NCBI RefSeq assembly: GCF_004209755.1
Contig: NZ_CP035913.1
Location: 4,836,001-4,900,000 of the forward strand
Origin: Pseudoduganella lutea
GTDB taxonomy: Bacteria; Pseudomonadota; Gammaproteobacteria; Burkholderiales; Burkholderiaceae_D
Direction of reading: 5' to 3'
DNA length: 64,000 bases
The translations under genes and the position numbers were made by a program. The notes beneath the pieces were generated by a model that saw only the letters and a program-made list of their open reading frames with translations, was not told the DNA's origin and did not search any database. Positions within the stretch are counted from its first letter, which is position 1. Every line of letters starts with the position of its first letter. Below, in pieces: positions 40,128 through 50,097 of this stretch.

Positions 40128-40724
40128 ATGACCGAAAACTTCTTCCAGACCTTCATCCTGCTGCTGCTGGTGACCGACCCGTTCGGCAACGTGCCCCTGT
40201 TCGCCGCCGCACTGCAACCGGTCGCACCGGCGCGGCGGCCGAAGATTGTCGTGCGCGAATGCCTGATCGCGTTTGCCGTGCTGCTGGTGTTCATGTTCTT
40301 CGGCCGCCCGTTCCTGCATGCGCTGAGCCTTTCGGAGGTATCGCTGCGCATCGCCGGCAGCGTGATCCTGCTGATGATCGCGATCCGCATGGTCTTCCCG
40401 CATCCGGATGGCGTGCTCGGTCGCAACGAGGGCGGCGAGCCGTTCATCGTGCCGCTGGCGATTCCCGCGCTGGCCGGGCCGTCCGCGCTGGCCACGGTGC
40501 TGCTGTTTTCCAGCGAAACCCGCGGCGACGTGATGATCCACGTCGCCGCGCTGGCGGCCGTGGTCGTGGTCTGGCTGGCCGTGTTCCTGGGTGCCGAGCG
40601 CCTGCAGAAGGTGCTGGGCACGCAGGTGATGACGGCGTTCGAGCGGCTCATGGGGCTCATCCTCGCGGCGATGTCGGTCGAGATGATGCTGGGCGGGATC
40701 CGCGAATTCGTGAAGACACTGTAG
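40128..40724 (+). CDS. MarC-family membrane protein
   Basis: 198-aa polytopic inner-membrane protein of the MarC/UPF0056 family, about six transmembrane segments. The conserved LLLVTDPFGNVPLF at the N-terminus and PLAIPALAGPSALATVLL in the middle are family motifs. The biological role of the family is not settled. It ends 2 nt before the hydroxylase gene, so they form one unit. Confidence 0.88.
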   Translation: MTENFFQTFILLLLVTDPFGNVPLFAAALQPVAPARRPKIVVRECLIAFAVLLVFMFFGRPFLHALSLSEVSLRIAGSVILLMIAIRMVFPHPDGVLGRNEGGEPFIVPLAIPALAGPSALATVLLFSSETRGDVMIHVAALAAVVVVWLAVFLGAERLQKVLGTQVMTAFERLMGLILAAMSVEMMLGGIREFVKTL

Positions 40725-40726
40725 CC

Positions 40727-41458
40727 ATGAGCGAGCTGCTGGCACTCCCTGTCCTGGCGCTTGCCTTCATTGCGCTGTTTACGCGCGAGGTGATCGCGCC
40801 GGCTTCGCGCAATCATTGCGACCGGCGCTGGCTGCTGCTGGCCAGCGGTACCGGCGCGGCCACGGTGGCCGTCACGCTGGCCGCCGGCTGGTTCTTCAGC
40901 ACCGCCATCCACGAGGCGGCGTTGCTCGACACGAGCGGGTGGCCGGTCCTCGCGACCGGCTTCGCCAGCTTCCTGGCCACGAGTTTCGTGTTCTACTGGT
41001 GGCACCGCGCCACGCACCGCTTCGACCTGCTGTGGCGCATCTTCCACCAGCTGCATCACAGCGCGCGGCGGGTGGAAGCGCTGACGGCGTTCTATGCCCA
41101 TCCGCTCGACTCGGCGGCGGCCATCTGCATCAGTGGCTGCGCCAGCTACCTGCTGCTGGGCGCCAGCCCGACCGCGGCGGCAATCGCATTGCTGCTGACC
41201 GGCCTGTTCGACCTGTTCCTGCATGGCGACATCGCGACACCGCGCTGGCTCGGCTACCTGGTGCAGCGGCCGGAAATGCATACGGTCCATCATCAGCTGC
41301 ATCACCACGCCCAGAACTACGGTTTGCCCGTGTGGGACCTGCTGTTCGGCACGTGGACGAACCCCGAGCACCGCGTGGCGGAGCTGGGCTTCGACGGCGA
41401 CAAGCCGGACCGCATCGCCGACATGCTGCTGTTCCGGGATGTTCATCGCCCGCACTGA
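40727..41458 (+). CDS. Sterol desaturase/fatty-acid hydroxylase family protein
   Basis: 243-aa integral-membrane di-iron enzyme. The three histidine clusters are clear: HRATH (93-97), HQLHH (107-111) and HTVHHQLHH (185-193), with about four transmembrane helices around them. Members hydroxylate or desaturate lipids and sterol-like substrates; the substrate here is unknown. It starts 2 nt after marC and is closed by a bidirectional terminator. Confidence 0.9.
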   Translation: MSELLALPVLALAFIALFTREVIAPASRNHCDRRWLLLASGTGAATVAVTLAAGWFFSTAIHEAALLDTSGWPVLATGFASFLATSFVFYWWHRATHRFDLLWRIFHQLHHSARRVEALTAFYAHPLDSAAAICISGCASYLLLGASPTAAAIALLLTGLFDLFLHGDIATPRWLGYLVQRPEMHTVHHQLHHHAQNYGLPVWDLLFGTWTNPEHRVAELGFDGDKPDRIADMLLFRDVHRPH

Positions 41459-41490
41459 CGCTGCCAATTCCACGAAAACGGCTCAGCCAT

Positions 41491-41523
41491 GAAAAAACGC
41501 CGCGTCGAACGCGGCGTTTTCAT
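41491..41523. terminator. Bidirectional terminator between hydroxylase gene and uvrB
   Basis: AAAACGCCGCG (41494-41504) pairs exactly with CGCGGCGTTTT (41510-41520), loop TCGAA. A-rich and T-rich flanks serve both converging genes. Confidence 0.9.
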
Positions 41524-41546
41524 GTGGGGAAGGGTTATTTGTTCCT

Positions 41547-43631
<2,085 letters not shown>

Positions 43632-43660
43632 GAAGTCAGACCTTTGCTAGAATAGGGAGT

Positions 43661-43718
43661 TGCGCACACACTGCGCAGTTGTTGCGCAGCGACCGGCACA
43701 GATGGTCAATGTTGCGCA
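43661..43718. promoter_or_regulatory. Phased TGCGCA palindromes upstream of uvrB
   Basis: The 6-bp palindrome TGCGCA occurs at 43661-43666, 43672-43677, 43683-43688 and 43713-43718. The first three are exactly 11 bp apart, so they lie on one face of the helix. They sit 30-87 nt upstream of uvrB and about 115-170 nt upstream of the divergent aminotransferase gene. A regulatory role is inferred from spacing only. Confidence 0.4.
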
Positions 43719-43832
43719 TCGGAATTGCCGGGTACCGTCATCGCGGTACCGCCGCAGTACCTTGACAGCTTCCTTTGTAGTTTGTAATGCTCACCCCGCT
43801 GCGAATCGCATCCAATCGAATCCAATCCTATC

Positions 43833-45035
43833 ATGACGAATCCTTCCGTTTTCAGTGCCATCGAGATGGCTCCGCGCGACCCGATCCTGGGCATCACCGA
43901 AGCTTTTAACGCCGACACCAACCCCAATAAAATCAACCTGGGCGTGGGTGTTTATTATGACGACAATGGCAAGGTGCCGCTGCTGTCGTGCGTGCAGAAA
44001 GCTGAAAACATCCTGATTGAACAGCCAGCCCCGCGCACGTACCTGCCGATCGAAGGCCTGGCCGCGTATGACAAGGCGGTGCAGGAACTGGTATTTGGGG
44101 CTGACAGTGCCGTAGTTCAAGAGCGCCGCGCGATCACCGTGCAGGCCCTGGGCGGCACCGGCGCACTGAAGCTGGGCGCCGACTTCCTGAAGCGTTTCTC
44201 GCCGAATTCCGAAGTGTTCATCAGCGATCCAAGCTGGGAAAACCACCGCGCCCTGTTTGAAAGCGCCGGCTTCAAGGTCAACAACTACGCCTACTACGAT
44301 GCCGCCACCCATGGCGTGAATTTCGAAGGCATGCTGGCCGCGCTGAAGGCCATGCCGCAAGGCGCTGTCGTCGTGCTGCACGCCTGCTGCCACAACCCGA
44401 CCGGTGCCGACCTGTCCCAGCAGGAATGGGACCAGGTGATCGACGCCGTCGTGACGCGCGGCCTGATCCCGTTCCTGGACATGGCTTACCAGGGCTTTGG
44501 TGCCGGCATCGCCGAAGACGGCGCCGTGGTGCGCCGCTTCGCCGCCACCGGCGTGCCGCTGCTGGTGTCGAACTCGTTCTCGAAGTCGTTCTCGCTGTAC
44601 GGCGAGCGCGTGGGTGCACTGTCTGTCGTGGCCTCGACTGCCGAAGAAGCGTCGCGCCTGCTGTCGCAGCTGAAGCGCGTGGTGCGCACCAACTACTCGA
44701 ACCCGCCGGTACACGGCGGCAAAGTGGTCGCCACCGTGCTGTCGACACCGGAACTGCGCCAGCTGTGGGAAGACGAGCTGGGCGCGATGCGCGTGCGCAT
44801 CAAGGCCACCCGCGACGAGTTCGTGCAGAAGCTGAAGGAAAAGGCACCTGGCCACGACTTCGCGTTCGTGCGCGAACAGGTGGGCATGTTCTCGTACTCG
44901 GGCCTGACGAAAGAGCAGGTTGCCAAGCTGCGCGAAGAATCGATCTACGCCGTGGACACTGGGCGCATCTGCGTGGCTGCGCTGAACTCGAAGAACATCG
45001 ACATCGTGGTTGACGCGATCGCCAAAGTTCTCTAA
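43833..45035 (+). CDS. tyrB: Aspartate/aromatic aminotransferase
   Basis: 400-aa class I PLP enzyme of the AspC/TyrB subfamily, transferring amino groups between aspartate or aromatic amino acids and 2-oxoglutarate. The PLP lysine is Lys251 in NSFSKSFSLYGERVG. The N-terminus (APRDPILGITEAF) and HACCHNPTG are typical. Aromatic versus aspartate preference cannot be settled here. It diverges from uvrB. Confidence 0.92.
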   Translation: MTNPSVFSAIEMAPRDPILGITEAFNADTNPNKINLGVGVYYDDNGKVPLLSCVQKAENILIEQPAPRTYLPIEGLAAYDKAVQELVFGADSAVVQERRAITVQALGGTGALKLGADFLKRFSPNSEVFISDPSWENHRALFESAGFKVNNYAYYDAATHGVNFEGMLAALKAMPQGAVVVLHACCHNPTGADLSQQEWDQVIDAVVTRGLIPFLDMAYQGFGAGIAEDGAVVRRFAATGVPLLVSNSFSKSFSLYGERVGALSVVASTAEEASRLLSQLKRVVRTNYSNPPVHGGKVVATVLSTPELRQLWEDELGAMRVRIKATRDEFVQKLKEKAPGHDFAFVREQVGMFSYSGLTKEQVAKLREESIYAVDTGRICVAALNSKNIDIVVDAIAKVL

Positions 45036-45108
45036 AATCCTGCTTCTTCGTTGACGTACGTCAGCGAAGAATGCCGGAAACGGTGGCAGACGATACCGAA
45101 AAGCAAGC

Positions 45109-45135
45109 TTGCAAATGTTGCTCTGAACGTATAAG
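45109..45135 (+). promoter_or_regulatory. Weak promoter of tRNA-Asn copy 1
   Basis: TTGCAA (45109-45114) and TATAAG (45130-45135), 15 bp apart, just upstream of the first tRNA. The spacing is short, so the assignment is tentative; copies 2 and 3 have clear boxes. Confidence 0.4.
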
Positions 45136-45148
45136 ATGCTGCTTCTAA

Positions 45149-45224
45149 TCCCTGATAGCTCAGTCGGTAGAGCGACGGACTGTTAATCCGCAGGTCCCTG
45201 GTTCGAGTCCAGGTCGGGGAGCCA
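45149..45224 (+). tRNA. tRNA-Asn (GTT), copy 1
   Basis: 76-nt cloverleaf. Acceptor TCCCTGA pairs with TCGGGGA, the anticodon loop CTGTTAA gives GTT, the T-loop is GTTCGAGTC, and CCA is encoded. It is identical over all 76 nt to the copies at 52986 and 55541. A terminator follows at 45236. Confidence 0.97.
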
Positions 45225-45235
45225 GAATTCATGTG

Positions 45236-45266
45236 AAAAGCCCAGCCTTTACCGGTTGGGCTTTTT
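45236..45266 (+). terminator. Terminator of tRNA-Asn copy 1
   Basis: AAAAGCCCAGCC (45236-45247) pairs with GGTTGGGCTTTT (45255-45266) with one G-T pair; the T run follows. Confidence 0.85.
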
Positions 45267-45322
45267 GCATTTCGTCCTGGCGATTCGGCCTTGGTCCTTT
45301 CACTTTTTATGCGGCGGCAATT

Positions 45323-45571
45323 ATGGAAAACAACGATCAGCGCTACCTGGTTCAGCAAAACAAAATCAGCGACGGCGACAAGAAGCCGCCGGTCTTTGCC
45401 AAGGTGATGCGCAGCAAGGAAGGGGTGTTCGAGGGCGTGTCGTTCATAAAGAACAAGGAAAAGGCGACGATCATGACGGTCACCCAGGCGCAGGAAGTTA
45501 TCGACTGGGCAAAGAAAAAGAAAGCCGCCGCGCATGAATATGAAACGAAGATCATCTGCCTGGGGCAATAG
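45323..45571 (+). CDS. Small uncharacterised protein
   Basis: 82-aa charged, probably cytosolic protein with no family that I recognise. It is Lys-rich (GDKKPPVFAKVMRSKEGVF; AKKKKAAAHEYETK). The first ATG with good coding character is at 45323; upstream GCGGCGG is a weak ribosome site. It is followed by a clear terminator at 45600, which supports a real transcript. It lies between tRNA-Asn copy 1 and the protease cluster, on the opposite strand to the cluster. Confidence 0.6.
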   Translation: MENNDQRYLVQQNKISDGDKKPPVFAKVMRSKEGVFEGVSFIKNKEKATIMTVTQAQEVIDWAKKKKAAAHEYETKIICLGQ

Positions 45572-45599
45572 CCTGGCCGTGCCGTGATCGGGAACCGGA

Positions 45600-45625
45600 A
45601 AGGCCGCGCGAACGCGGCCTTTTTT
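45600..45625 (+). terminator. Terminator after the 82-aa gene
   Basis: AAGGCCGCG pairs with CGCGGCCTT across a 4-nt CGAA loop, followed by six T on the plus strand. The minus strand has only a short T run. Confidence 0.85.
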
Positions 45626-45700
45626 CATGGTGCCGGCATACATGGTGCTGGCATAAATGGTGCTGACCTACATGGTGCCGGCATACAGGGCGCCTGAATC
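45626..45700. repeat. 15-bp tandem repeat
   Basis: Units close to CATGGTGCCGGCATA at 45626-45640, 45641-45655, 45656-45670 and 45671-45685, with a diverged fifth at 45686-45700. Units 1 and 4 are identical. It fills the space between the terminator and the stop of the protease-VWA gene (45708). Confidence 0.7.
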
Positions 45701-45707
45701 CATGCCC

Positions 45708-48700
45708 TCAGAGCAAGCGCCGCGCCGTGATCGCCTCCACATCGATCGCCCCGCTGCCGGTCGTGTACACGGCGGTCACCGCCAGCTCGACCGTGCTGAT
45801 GATTTCCAGGATCCCCGAGCTCAGCGGTAAATCGCCGTCCACGGCACCACCCAGCAGTTGCTGTTGCAGGCGGCAGCAATCGTCCATCGTTGCCGTATGC
45901 GGCGGCAGGGTGATCACCTCCATCGCCGTGATGGTGGCGATGCGCGGCTCGCGGCCCCGCACGGCGCCCGCCAGTACCAGCGGAATGAGACGCTTGAGCA
46001 CCGGGGCAGGGCGCTCGGCCAGGTTGTGCACGTTGATTTCCGTGGCGTAACGGCCCGGCGCCATCGGCGCGCAAGCGCAGCAGGCGTCGCCCTGCGTGCC
46101 GCAGATGAAATTCACGCTCCATACGAACAGGCGGATGTCCGTGGCGCCCACCGTGACGGCGGGCCGGTCGGGCTGGCCGATGACGATGCCGGGCGGCTCG
46201 CCGCTGGCCACGTCCCAGCACACGTCCACGCGATAGCTGCCATTGCCCAGGTCGGTGACCGGGCTGTTCAGGATCGAGCCGGGTGCCGGCGTGATCACCA
46301 TGTCCGCCTCGCGGCCCGGGCCGAAGCGGTTGCCGTATTTGTCGCGCGGCGTAAACGTCATGCGCATGCAGTCGCGGCCATCCGGGCCGGGGCCCAGCGG
46401 ATCGGTGGTGACGATCGTGTTGCCGCCATCGATGCCCACATCCACGTGTTCGGTCCACACCAGTTCGCGCATGCCATCGCACTCGCCATAGCGCGCCCTG
46501 GCATGGAACGTGTAATGGCCTTCCATGCGCAGGTAATCGGGCAGCTGGATGCCCACCGAGCCACCCGGCTCGAATGCGCCGCGGGTGCTGGCCGTATCGT
46601 CCTCCAGCGTGAAGTGATCCTGCACATACTGGATCACTGGCGGGCCAGCGCCTTCGAGCGACTTCAGCGTGGCCTGGCGCGGCGGGATCGTATCGCCGTT
46701 CACCGGCAGTGCCGGGCCCAGGCCTGCATCGCTGAGGAGGTTGCCGAGGCCCTTGTCGGGCCGCGTGACCGTCAGTTCGGCATGCACATGCTGCGGCCAG
46801 CTGTGATCGGCATGGCGGACGCGCAGCAGCGGCGAAATATCGTCGCCCGTATAGCGGCGCGGTCGTGGCTCGGGTTCGCGCAGCAGCCGCGGGCCACCGG
46901 CCGGGATGATCGACACGAAAAAGCGCAGCGCCGGCGCGGGTGGCGGGAATTCGCCGCCGCCGCCCGGGCGCAGCACTTCGACCTGCCATGCGCCGTCGCG
47001 CTCGCCGCCTTGCGGCAGCGGCACGCGCAGGTAGGCCCAGTTGCGGCCCGTCGAACCGTCGACGCCGGCCGTGGCGGCGCTGACGATCGTGCCGCCCGGC
47101 GTGCGCAGGCGCACGTCCAGCCACGCATCCGTGCGGTCCCAGCCAATCACGGCCGTCAGGCGCTCCTCGCCGCACACGTTGAATGTGACCGGCGCCGCAT
47201 CGGCACCGGCCGGCAGGTCGGTTTCCGGATCGAGCAGCACGCCCGCCTCGAAGATGTTGCCGAACGCCTGCGAGAAGAATTTCAGCAGCGCCAGCCCGCT
47301 GCTGGCGCGAGTGAACAGGCCGCCATGGTTCGTGGCCAGTGTGGAGAGCAGGGCGCTGTCCAGGTTCGAGTCGGCGCCGAGGCCGATCGCATGCACGTCG
47401 ATGCCGCCCAGCGACGGCTCCACGTCGACGATCGACGGCGTCTGGTTTTGCAGGCCATCCGTCAGCAGCAGGATCGCGCGCGGGTTCGCGCCGGGCATGG
47501 CAAATTGCGCACGCGCCGCATCGAGCCCGCTGCCGATGCCAGTGGCGCCGCCGGAGGCCAGGCTGCCCACGATGCCGCCGGCAAACGGTGGCGGCCCGAC
47601 CAGCGTGTTCTTGTTCGGGTTCGTGACCGGCGCGATCGCGAAAGTGGGCGGGCCAGCACTCGTGCTGAACGAGACCAGGCCGGCGCGGTTGCCGGTATCG
47701 GCGCGCACCAGTTGCACGAACAGCGATACCGCATCCTTCGCGGCATCGATCTTGCGCCGCCCCGTGCCGTCCGGCTCGTCCATGCTGCCCGAGCGGTCGA
47801 TCACCAGCATCACGTCGCGCGTGAGCGGCGGTGGCGGTGATGGGGCGATCTGCGTGAGGAACGTGGCCGTGGGGAAGTACGACAGTTGCGATCCGGTGCA
47901 GGGGCTTCCATTCGACAGCACGCCGACGATGCGGCCCGCCGCGTCGAACAGCCCGGAGCCCGAACTGCCGCCGGAGACGTGGAACGTGTTCGGCACGCGA
48001 ATGCTCGTGGCACCGCTCGCCGTGACCGTGGCGAAGCCCGGATGGGGCAGCGACATCTTCTTGACCGCGCCGTTCGGGTGGTGGATGCCGAAGACCTGTT
48101 CGCCGACGACGGGAATATCGGGCCGCAGCGTGATCGGGGCGATGCCGGCCGGGCTGGTCTTCAACTGCAGCAGGCTGTAGTCGAAGCCCGAATCGAAACG
48201 CTGCTGCAAGGCCGCCGAGACCTTGTGGAAGCGGGGCGCGTAGCCGGCCGGGCGGCTGCCGTCGCATTCCGTTTCATAGTCGAACACGACGGAGCTGGAC
48301 AGCGCCTCGGCCGGGGTGTGGCAGTGGCCGGCGGAGATCACCTTGTCGGCATCGACCAGCGTGACGGTGCACGTGGACACCGACTCCGCGCCGCCCGGCC
48401 CATGGCCAGGGTGGACCGTGACGATCATGCCGACGCTGCGCGCGACCTGCCGGCGCAGGTCGCCGGACGGCATGCAGCGCACGTTCTCCCAGTTCGGCGG
48501 CGGCGAGCAAAACCAGAACGGGTCATACGTGGGCTCGGTGTACACGGGATCGGGCAGGAACGGATCGCTGTTCGAGAACGACGGGTGGCCCGGTTCGCCC
48601 GCATGGCGCTCGCCGCGGCCGTAGCGGTCGATCTGCGCACCGCCGGATGCGGCGCCACTGACGATGTAGCGCACCGGCACCGTGCCGCCGCCAAGCGCGT

Positions 48701-48965
48701 GCACGTTGACGGGCCGCGTCCAGAACGCGCCGCCATCGGCCGCCGTGAACACGTCGGTGTCGTAGCCCAGCTCCACCTCGATGCGGTTGGCGCCGGGCAG
48801 GTTCACGTTCTGGAAATGCAGCATGACGAACTTGGTACCGCCTGGGGCCGGCGCGTGCACGAAATCGATGGCCCAGGTATCGGGCGCGGTGGGCGGGCTG
48901 CCGGTGTCCGGACCGATGGCAAGGGGCGCGCCGAGCACCTGCACGGTGCCTGTGATGTGCGACAT
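45708..48965 (-). CDS. Trypsin-like protease fused to VWA domain
   Basis: 1085-aa protein, not recognised as a named family. Residues 1-160: an all-beta N-terminal region. About 170-375: trypsin-like protease with triad His214 (SAGHCH), Asp262 (FDYSLLQL) and Ser335 (GGSSGSG). About 384-570: VWA domain with an intact MIDAS (DRSGS, Asp390-Ser394) and ILLLTDGLQN. About 575-950: beta-sandwich modules. From Cys955: a C-terminal domain (CGTQ, CCAC, PGRYAT, GREPR, LPPHTATMDDCCR) shared with the neighbouring 296-aa protein. No signal peptide or membrane segment is seen. GGGAGG lies before the ATG, 12 nt after the 296-aa gene. A metal-regulated protease with adhesion-type ligand binding is inferred; substrate and location are unknown. 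Confidence 0.85.
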   Translation of the reverse strand: MSHITGTVQVLGAPLAIGPDTGSPPTAPDTWAIDFVHAPAPGGTKFVMLHFQNVNLPGANRIEVELGYDTDVFTAADGGAFWTRPVNVHALGGGTVPVRYIVSGAASGGAQIDRYGRGERHAGEPGHPSFSNSDPFLPDPVYTEPTYDPFWFCSPPPNWENVRCMPSGDLRRQVARSVGMIVTVHPGHGPGGAESVSTCTVTLVDADKVISAGHCHTPAEALSSSVVFDYETECDGSRPAGYAPRFHKVSAALQQRFDSGFDYSLLQLKTSPAGIAPITLRPDIPVVGEQVFGIHHPNGAVKKMSLPHPGFATVTASGATSIRVPNTFHVSGGSSGSGLFDAAGRIVGVLSNGSPCTGSQLSYFPTATFLTQIAPSPPPPLTRDVMLVIDRSGSMDEPDGTGRRKIDAAKDAVSLFVQLVRADTGNRAGLVSFSTSAGPPTFAIAPVTNPNKNTLVGPPPFAGGIVGSLASGGATGIGSGLDAARAQFAMPGANPRAILLLTDGLQNQTPSIVDVEPSLGGIDVHAIGLGADSNLDSALLSTLATNHGGLFTRASSGLALLKFFSQAFGNIFEAGVLLDPETDLPAGADAAPVTFNVCGEERLTAVIGWDRTDAWLDVRLRTPGGTIVSAATAGVDGSTGRNWAYLRVPLPQGGERDGAWQVEVLRPGGGGEFPPPAPALRFFVSIIPAGGPRLLREPEPRPRRYTGDDISPLLRVRHADHSWPQHVHAELTVTRPDKGLGNLLSDAGLGPALPVNGDTIPPRQATLKSLEGAGPPVIQYVQDHFTLEDDTASTRGAFEPGGSVGIQLPDYLRMEGHYTFHARARYGECDGMRELVWTEHVDVGIDGGNTIVTTDPLGPGPDGRDCMRMTFTPRDKYGNRFGPGREADMVITPAPGSILNSPVTDLGNGSYRVDVCWDVASGEPPGIVIGQPDRPAVTVGATDIRLFVWSVNFICGTQGDACCACAPMAPGRYATEINVHNLAERPAPVLKRLIPLVLAGAVRGREPRIATITAMEVITLPPHTATMDDCCRLQQQLLGGAVDGDLPLSSGILEIISTVELAVTAVYTTGSGAIDVEAITARRLL

Positions 48966-48977
48966 GATGACCTCCCG

Positions 48978-49868
48978 TCAGACCGGCCGGCCGTGGACCG
49001 GCACCACGTCGATGCCGGTGGTGCCGGTCGTATAGATTGCGGTAACGGCCACGTCGCGCGTGGCGGTGATTTCCAGGATGCCGATCGTCAGCGCATCGAC
49101 GGGGGCACCGAACAGCAGTTCGCCGATGCGGCAGCAATCGTCCATCGTGGCCGTGTGCGGCGGCAGTTCGATGCCGTCCTCGGCACGGCTCGTGCCGAAG
49201 CGGGGCTCGCGGCCCACCGGGGCACCGGCGAGCACCACGGGAATGAAGCGCTTGCGAACGGTGATCTCCAACTGGCTGTAGTTGTGGATGCTGACCTGCG
49301 TGGCATACCGGCCCGGCTGCACGGGGCTGCAGCCGCACGCCTCCGGCTGCGTGCCGCACACGAACTTGACCGAGTAGCGCACCGTGCGGGGACGGCAGGC
49401 CGGGATCGTGATCTGCACTTTTTTCGCGGCGACGATCCTGCCATCGGCCACCACGTCCAGCGTGCCGGTGGCTACCTGCTCCTTGTCCCTGCATTCGGTG
49501 CCGCGAAAGCGCACCTCGAACTTCAGCACGTGTTCCACGTCGCCCTGCAGCGGGCCGTAGCCGCCGGCCGGCGTGATCGATACGACGAACGGCGCGATGG
49601 TGGCGGACGGTACCAGGTCGAGGTGATCGATGCCGTGCGTGCCGGGACTCTTCGGCACGGTGACAGTGATGGTTTCATCGAATGTCTCGCCGGGGTCCAG
49701 CGTGAGTACATTGGTATCGGGCGAGATCGTGACCGGGCCGAGCGCATGGTCGCCCGACGCAGTGGAGTCCGCAGTGACATCGGCAGTGACATCGGCAGTG
49801 ACATTCGCAGTGACATCGGCAGTGACATCGGCAGTGACATTCGCAGTGACATCGGCAGTGACATTCAT
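48978..49868 (-). CDS. TADV-repeat protein sharing a C-terminal domain with the protease-VWA protein
   Basis: 296-aa protein of unknown function. Residues 3-34 are tandem tetrapeptides T-A-D/N-V. About 45-165 is an Ig-like beta-sandwich region (TISPDTNVLTLDPGETFDETITV). From Cys171 to the end is a 126-residue domain clearly homologous to residues 955-1085 of the next gene product: CGTQ, PGRYAT, VLAGA, GREPR, LPPHTATMDDCCR and AVTAIYTTG are shared. GGGGAG precedes the ATG at 49868. No signal peptide is seen. It is 12 nt upstream of the protease-VWA gene, so the two are cotranscribed; the shared domain suggests that they bind the same partner or each other. Confidence 0.8.
   Translation of the reverse strand: MNVTADVTANVTADVTADVTANVTADVTADVTADSTASGDHALGPVTISPDTNVLTLDPGETFDETITVTVPKSPGTHGIDHLDLVPSATIAPFVVSITPAGGYGPLQGDVEHVLKFEVRFRGTECRDKEQVATGTLDVVADGRIVAAKKVQITIPACRPRTVRYSVKFVCGTQPEACGCSPVQPGRYATQVSIHNYSQLEITVRKRFIPVVLAGAPVGREPRFGTSRAEDGIELPPHTATMDDCCRIGELLFGAPVDALTIGILEITATRDVAVTAIYTTGTTGIDVVPVHGRPV
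49768..49863. repeat. 12-bp tandem repeat encoding T-A-D/N-V
   Basis: Eight 12-nt units (TCGGCAGTGACA, TTCGCAGTGACA or TCCGCAGTGACA on the plus strand) inside the start of the 296-aa gene. The units alternate in a three-unit pattern (two TCGG, one TTCG). Copy-number change would keep the frame and lengthen or shorten the N-terminal repeat. Confidence 0.85.
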
Positions 49869-50056
49869 GGTGGACTCCCCGCTGTGCGCCAGCACTGTTC
49901 TTCAACTATAGGCAGCGGACTCGGGCTGCGCCAGTCCTTTTTGAAACCGTTGCGCGACTGCCGATCAGCTCGCAGTACGTGTGTTGTGACGTGCCGCGGG
50001 GGGCATCGTACTGGCGGTGCGGGAAGAGGCTGGAGGCACCGCCGGCCAGCCTGCCG

Positions 50057-50081
50057 ATACCGGGGCTCGATGCCCCGGTAT
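50057..50081. terminator. Perfect 10-bp hairpin after the subtilase gene
   Basis: ATACCGGGGC (50057-50066) pairs with GCCCCGGTAT (50072-50081), loop TCGAT. It lies 17 nt beyond the subtilase stop in the 229-nt gap before the 296-aa gene. No T run follows, so it may attenuate transcription or stabilise mRNA and not fully stop transcription. Nothing else is seen in the gap. Confidence 0.45.
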
Positions 50082-50097
50082 GCCGGTCACGATGCCG

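Noticed and set aside
43632..43720. A LexA operator for uvrB
   Set aside because: No CTGT-N8-ACAG-like site is present; TGCGCA sites do not match it.
45625..48267. An 880-codon minus-strand frame in another register within the trypsin-VWA gene
   Set aside because: It is a shadow in a different frame of the 1085-aa gene. The Met-Pro-Ala-Pro end comes from the 15-bp repeat and no domain is visible.
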